From NCBI GenBank assembly GCA_963621575.1, contig CAVFEH010000011.1, positions 1-64,000 on the forward strand: 64,000 nt of DNA, given 5' to 3'. Positions 61,640 to 64,000 of the stretch are shown here, one piece after another; within the stretch, counting starts at the first letter, position 1; every line of letters begins with the position of its first letter. This DNA is from UBA1724 sp963621575 (GTDB taxonomy: Bacteria > Verrucomicrobiota > Lentisphaeria > Oligosphaerales > Oligosphaeraceae). The notes under the pieces are model-generated. The model was not told the origin of the DNA and searched no databases. It saw only the letters and a program-made list of their open reading frames with translations. The position numbers were made by a program, and so were the translations under genes.

Positions 61640-64000
61640 ATGCGAACCACCCTCCAGAAAACGCTGTCGGCATCCTGCCTGCTCCTCCTGGCCATGGTCC
61701 TCCCCGCACAGGCATATCCGCGGGCGCAGTGGCTCTACTACCCGGAGCCCGTGGAGGCGAGCCAGAATGTCCCCCGGTACTACTGGACGGATCTGGAGAT
61801 CCCCGCCGATGTGAAGGCCGTGCGCATCAACGCCCTGTTGGATGACGGCGGCGACGTGCTCGTGGACGGACGGGCGACCCGGTCATTCCATGAGGTCCCC
61901 GCCAAAGGCGTCTTCCCCTCCCAGGAGGGCGACCTGACGGAGTTCCTCACCCCCGGAAGGCACCGCGTGGAGTTGGAGAACACGAATGTCGCCGGCGTGG
62001 GCGGCGTTGTCTGCAAGATCACCGTGGAGCGCGCCGACGGCACCCTGGACGAATCCTTCTCCGATCCGGCAACCTGGAAAAGCGCGAAGGCGCCCTCCCT
62101 GTCGGGCGGCGAAGCGGCCTCTGAGACGCCAATGACCTACGGCGACATGTGGGCCGCGCCTTGGTCCGGACTCTTCCATGTGGAGCCCCTGGCCTGCCAG
62201 GAGGAGATCCAGGCACGCCGGGAGAAGGCCCGCCTCCGGATGGCGGACCTGACCGACCGCGCCGAGATCGCGAGGCGCCTGGAGTCCGAGGAGAATCCCG
62301 AGGCCCGCGTGGAATACCAGGACGGAAAGGCCATGATCCGCATCGGCGATGCCCTCTATCCCGCCGTCATCTACAGCGCCCACCGCTACCAGAACTTCGC
62401 CAACGACACCTTCACCGACAGCGTGCGGAACTTCCGCGACGCGGAGCTGGATCTGCAGGTCATGGGCGCCAGCCTCCGGGACATCTGGAAGGGCGACGGC
62501 CAATACGACTTCTCCGCCCTGGACGAATGGCCCTGGGAGGCGCTCTCCCTGGAGCCCGATCTCCGGATCCTCTTCAACATCGATTGCCGGGAACCGCCCG
62601 TCTGGTGGATGGAGCAGCACCCGGAAGAACTCATCGTCTATCTCTCCCCCCTGGGAAAGACCTCCACGGACGACGACTGCAACAAGATCCCCGCTCCCTC
62701 CTTCGCCAGCGATCTGTACCGAACACAGGTCTGCGACTATCTGAAGGCCCTGGTGGAATACATCGAGGCGCAGCCCTGGGGAAAGCGGGTCTTCGGATAC
62801 CGCTTCGACATGGGCGTCTACATGGAGTGGCACTACTACGGAATGTTCTACGCACCCGACGACTCCGCCCCCATGCGCCGGCGCTTCCGGAAATACGTGC
62901 AGGAGAAATACGGCACTGACGAGGCGCTTCAGAAGGCCTGGAGGAATCCCTCGGCCACCCTGGCCTCCGCCACCATGTCACCCCTCCGGGAACGCCAGAA
63001 TCCCAAGGGCGGCGACCTCTGCGACCCCGTCCAGGACGCACGGCTCCTGGATACCATGCACTGCATCACCGAGGCCGTCTTCCAGACCATGATCGAGGGC
63101 GACCGCACCATCAAGGAAGCCTGCGGATGGCGGAAGCTGGTGGGGAATTTCTACGGATACTTCTTCAACATGCCCTTCCCAGGCCCCGGACAACACCCGC
63201 TCCTCCTGCAGGCCCTGGAAAGCCCCTGCGTGGACTTCCATTCCATGCCGCCGCCCTACAAGACCCCGAACCGGGAATTCGGCCACCCGCAACTCTCCCG
63301 CGGAGTCCCCGAGAGCTACCGCATCCGAAACAAGCTCCACATCGTGGAGGCCGACACGCGCACCCACACCGTCACCTACGGCGATGACAACAACTGCTAC
63401 GTGCGGACCCCGCAGGAGACGGTCCAGCAGCTCGCCCGCGACTTCGTCAACGCGCTGTGCACCGGATGCGGCTTCTGGTATTTCGACTTCGGGCAGGGAT
63501 GGTACGGCGATCCGCTGGTGGGCGAATACCTGAAGAAGCTCCGCCCCATCTGGGAGACCTGGGCGCCCTGCCAGAGCGCCGCGGAGGTGGCTGTGGTGGT
63601 CGACATGGATTCCGTCCTCTACCAGTGCACCGACAAGACCTCCGCCGACAACGCCGCCGCCGACCGCGTGCGATACGCCCTGTCCCTGGCCGGGGTCCCC
63701 TGCGACACCATCCTCTCCAGCGACCTGGAGGACCCCCGGCTCCCCCAATACAAGGCATACGTCTTCATCAACCAAGTCCGCCACAACGCCGCACTGGTCG
63801 CCCAGGCGCGAAAGCTACGGGAAATGGGCCGGAGCCTCATCTGGCTCCACCACGCCGGCTATATTGACGAAGCGCAAGGCGAAGGCATCGCCTTCATGGA
63901 GGAACTCACCGGCGTCCCCGGCATTCGCGAGAGTGACTGGACCCTGGATGACCTGGCGCAGATCCTCCAGGAGGACCGCCTGGACGGCACCCGCGCCGTG
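61640..64000 (+). CDS. Secreted glycoside hydrolase, GH42-like (3' truncated)
   Basis: The frame is open from ATG 61640 to the window end (787 codons) and continues beyond it. Residues 1-25 are a signal peptide ending AQA. Residues 25-140 are beta-rich and look like a small binding domain. From about 225 the sequence resembles clan GH-A TIM barrels. FRKYVQEKYGTDEALQKAW near residue 415 is close to the phrase found in family 42 beta-galactosidases, and DIWKGDGQYDFSALDEW fits the early strand with its substrate loop. Which Glu residues are catalytic I cannot settle. A GH42-like trimerisation domain (AAEVAVVVDMDS) follows. Substrate unknown. Confidence 0.75.
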   Translation, partial: MRTTLQKTLSASCLLLLAMVLPAQAYPRAQWLYYPEPVEASQNVPRYYWTDLEIPADVKAVRINALLDDGGDVLVDGRATRSFHEVPAKGVFPSQEGDLTEFLTPGRHRVELENTNVAGVGGVVCKITVERADGTLDESFSDPATWKSAKAPSLSGGEAASETPMTYGDMWAAPWSGLFHVEPLACQEEIQARREKARLRMADLTDRAEIARRLESEENPEARVEYQDGKAMIRIGDALYPAVIYSAHRYQNFANDTFTDSVRNFRDAELDLQVMGASLRDIWKGDGQYDFSALDEWPWEALSLEPDLRILFNIDCREPPVWWMEQHPEELIVYLSPLGKTSTDDDCNKIPAPSFASDLYRTQVCDYLKALVEYIEAQPWGKRVFGYRFDMGVYMEWHYYGMFYAPDDSAPMRRRFRKYVQEKYGTDEALQKAWRNPSATLASATMSPLRERQNPKGGDLCDPVQDARLLDTMHCITEAVFQTMIEGDRTIKEACGWRKLVGNFYGYFFNMPFPGPGQHPLLLQALESPCVDFHSMPPPYKTPNREFGHPQLSRGVPESYRIRNKLHIVEADTRTHTVTYGDDNNCYVRTPQETVQQLARDFVNALCTGCGFWYFDFGQGWYGDPLVGEYLKKLRPIWETWAPCQSAAEVAVVVDMDSVLYQCTDKTSADNAAADRVRYALSLAGVPCDTILSSDLEDPRLPQYKAYVFINQVRHNAALVAQARKLREMGRSLIWLHHAGYIDEAQGEGIAFMEELTGVPGIRESDWTLDDLAQILQEDRLDGTRAV

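Overview
The window looks like a GC-rich Gram-negative chromosome of the Verrucomicrobiota/Lentisphaerota/Kiritimatiellota type. This placement is an inference from gene content and style, not from a marker-gene comparison. The outer membrane is supported by an LptD homologue, a phosphoheptose isomerase, ExbB/ExbD and an O-antigen-ligase-like protein. A radical-SAM activase of the anaerobic ribonucleotide reductase type suggests anaerobic growth. A 6312-residue secreted protein and a secreted glycoside hydrolase point to life on polymers or host surfaces. 
 Layout. 1-8440, plus strand: end of an unknown gene, an NrdG-type activase, then lspA-miaA-coaE-rho, a small zinc-ribbon protein, a topoisomerase IV B-type subunit and ung. 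The 29-base N run inside ung appears to be an artefact. 8441-9514: a remnant zone with a broken IS3-type orfA, a chimeric small ORF, an atypical tRNA-Gly and about 370 bases I cannot assign. 9515-12709, minus strand: mnmG-rdgB-hypothetical, preceded by tRNA-Leu(GAG). 12829-16681, minus: rhomboid-gmhA-lptD. 16988-19084: fusA alone. 19337-25613, minus: a tightly packed eight-gene operon running from an FolM-like reductase through a DUF3450/ExbB/ExbD set and a PHP phosphatase to MreD-like and PBP2. 
 26010-44948 is one giant gene. It encodes a signal peptide, an intact C10 (streptopain-type) cysteine protease, about 3300 residues of repeated modules with DxDGxG calcium-loop motifs, a Pro/Asp-rich linker, three LamG domains alternating with thrombospondin type 3 repeats, and a PPC-like domain. 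It is followed at higher coordinates by xerD, epmA and tRNA-Lys(CUU). 47469-51158 is a more AT-rich minus-strand group: an O-antigen-ligase-like protein and three unknown exported or membrane proteins. 
 51414-64000 holds a MATE transporter; a minus-strand run of serS, a YkgJ-like Fe-S protein, ispD, an LplT-like MFS carrier and an APH-type kinase; a malic enzyme divergent from rpoZ; a SotB-like MFS carrier; and the start of a secreted GH42-like glycoside hydrolase that runs off the window. 
 Several promoters can be read directly. Those of tRNA-Leu, tRNA-Lys and malic enzyme share a -35 of the form (T/A)TGCAA with a 16-base spacer. I found no CRISPR array, prophage or rRNA operon.
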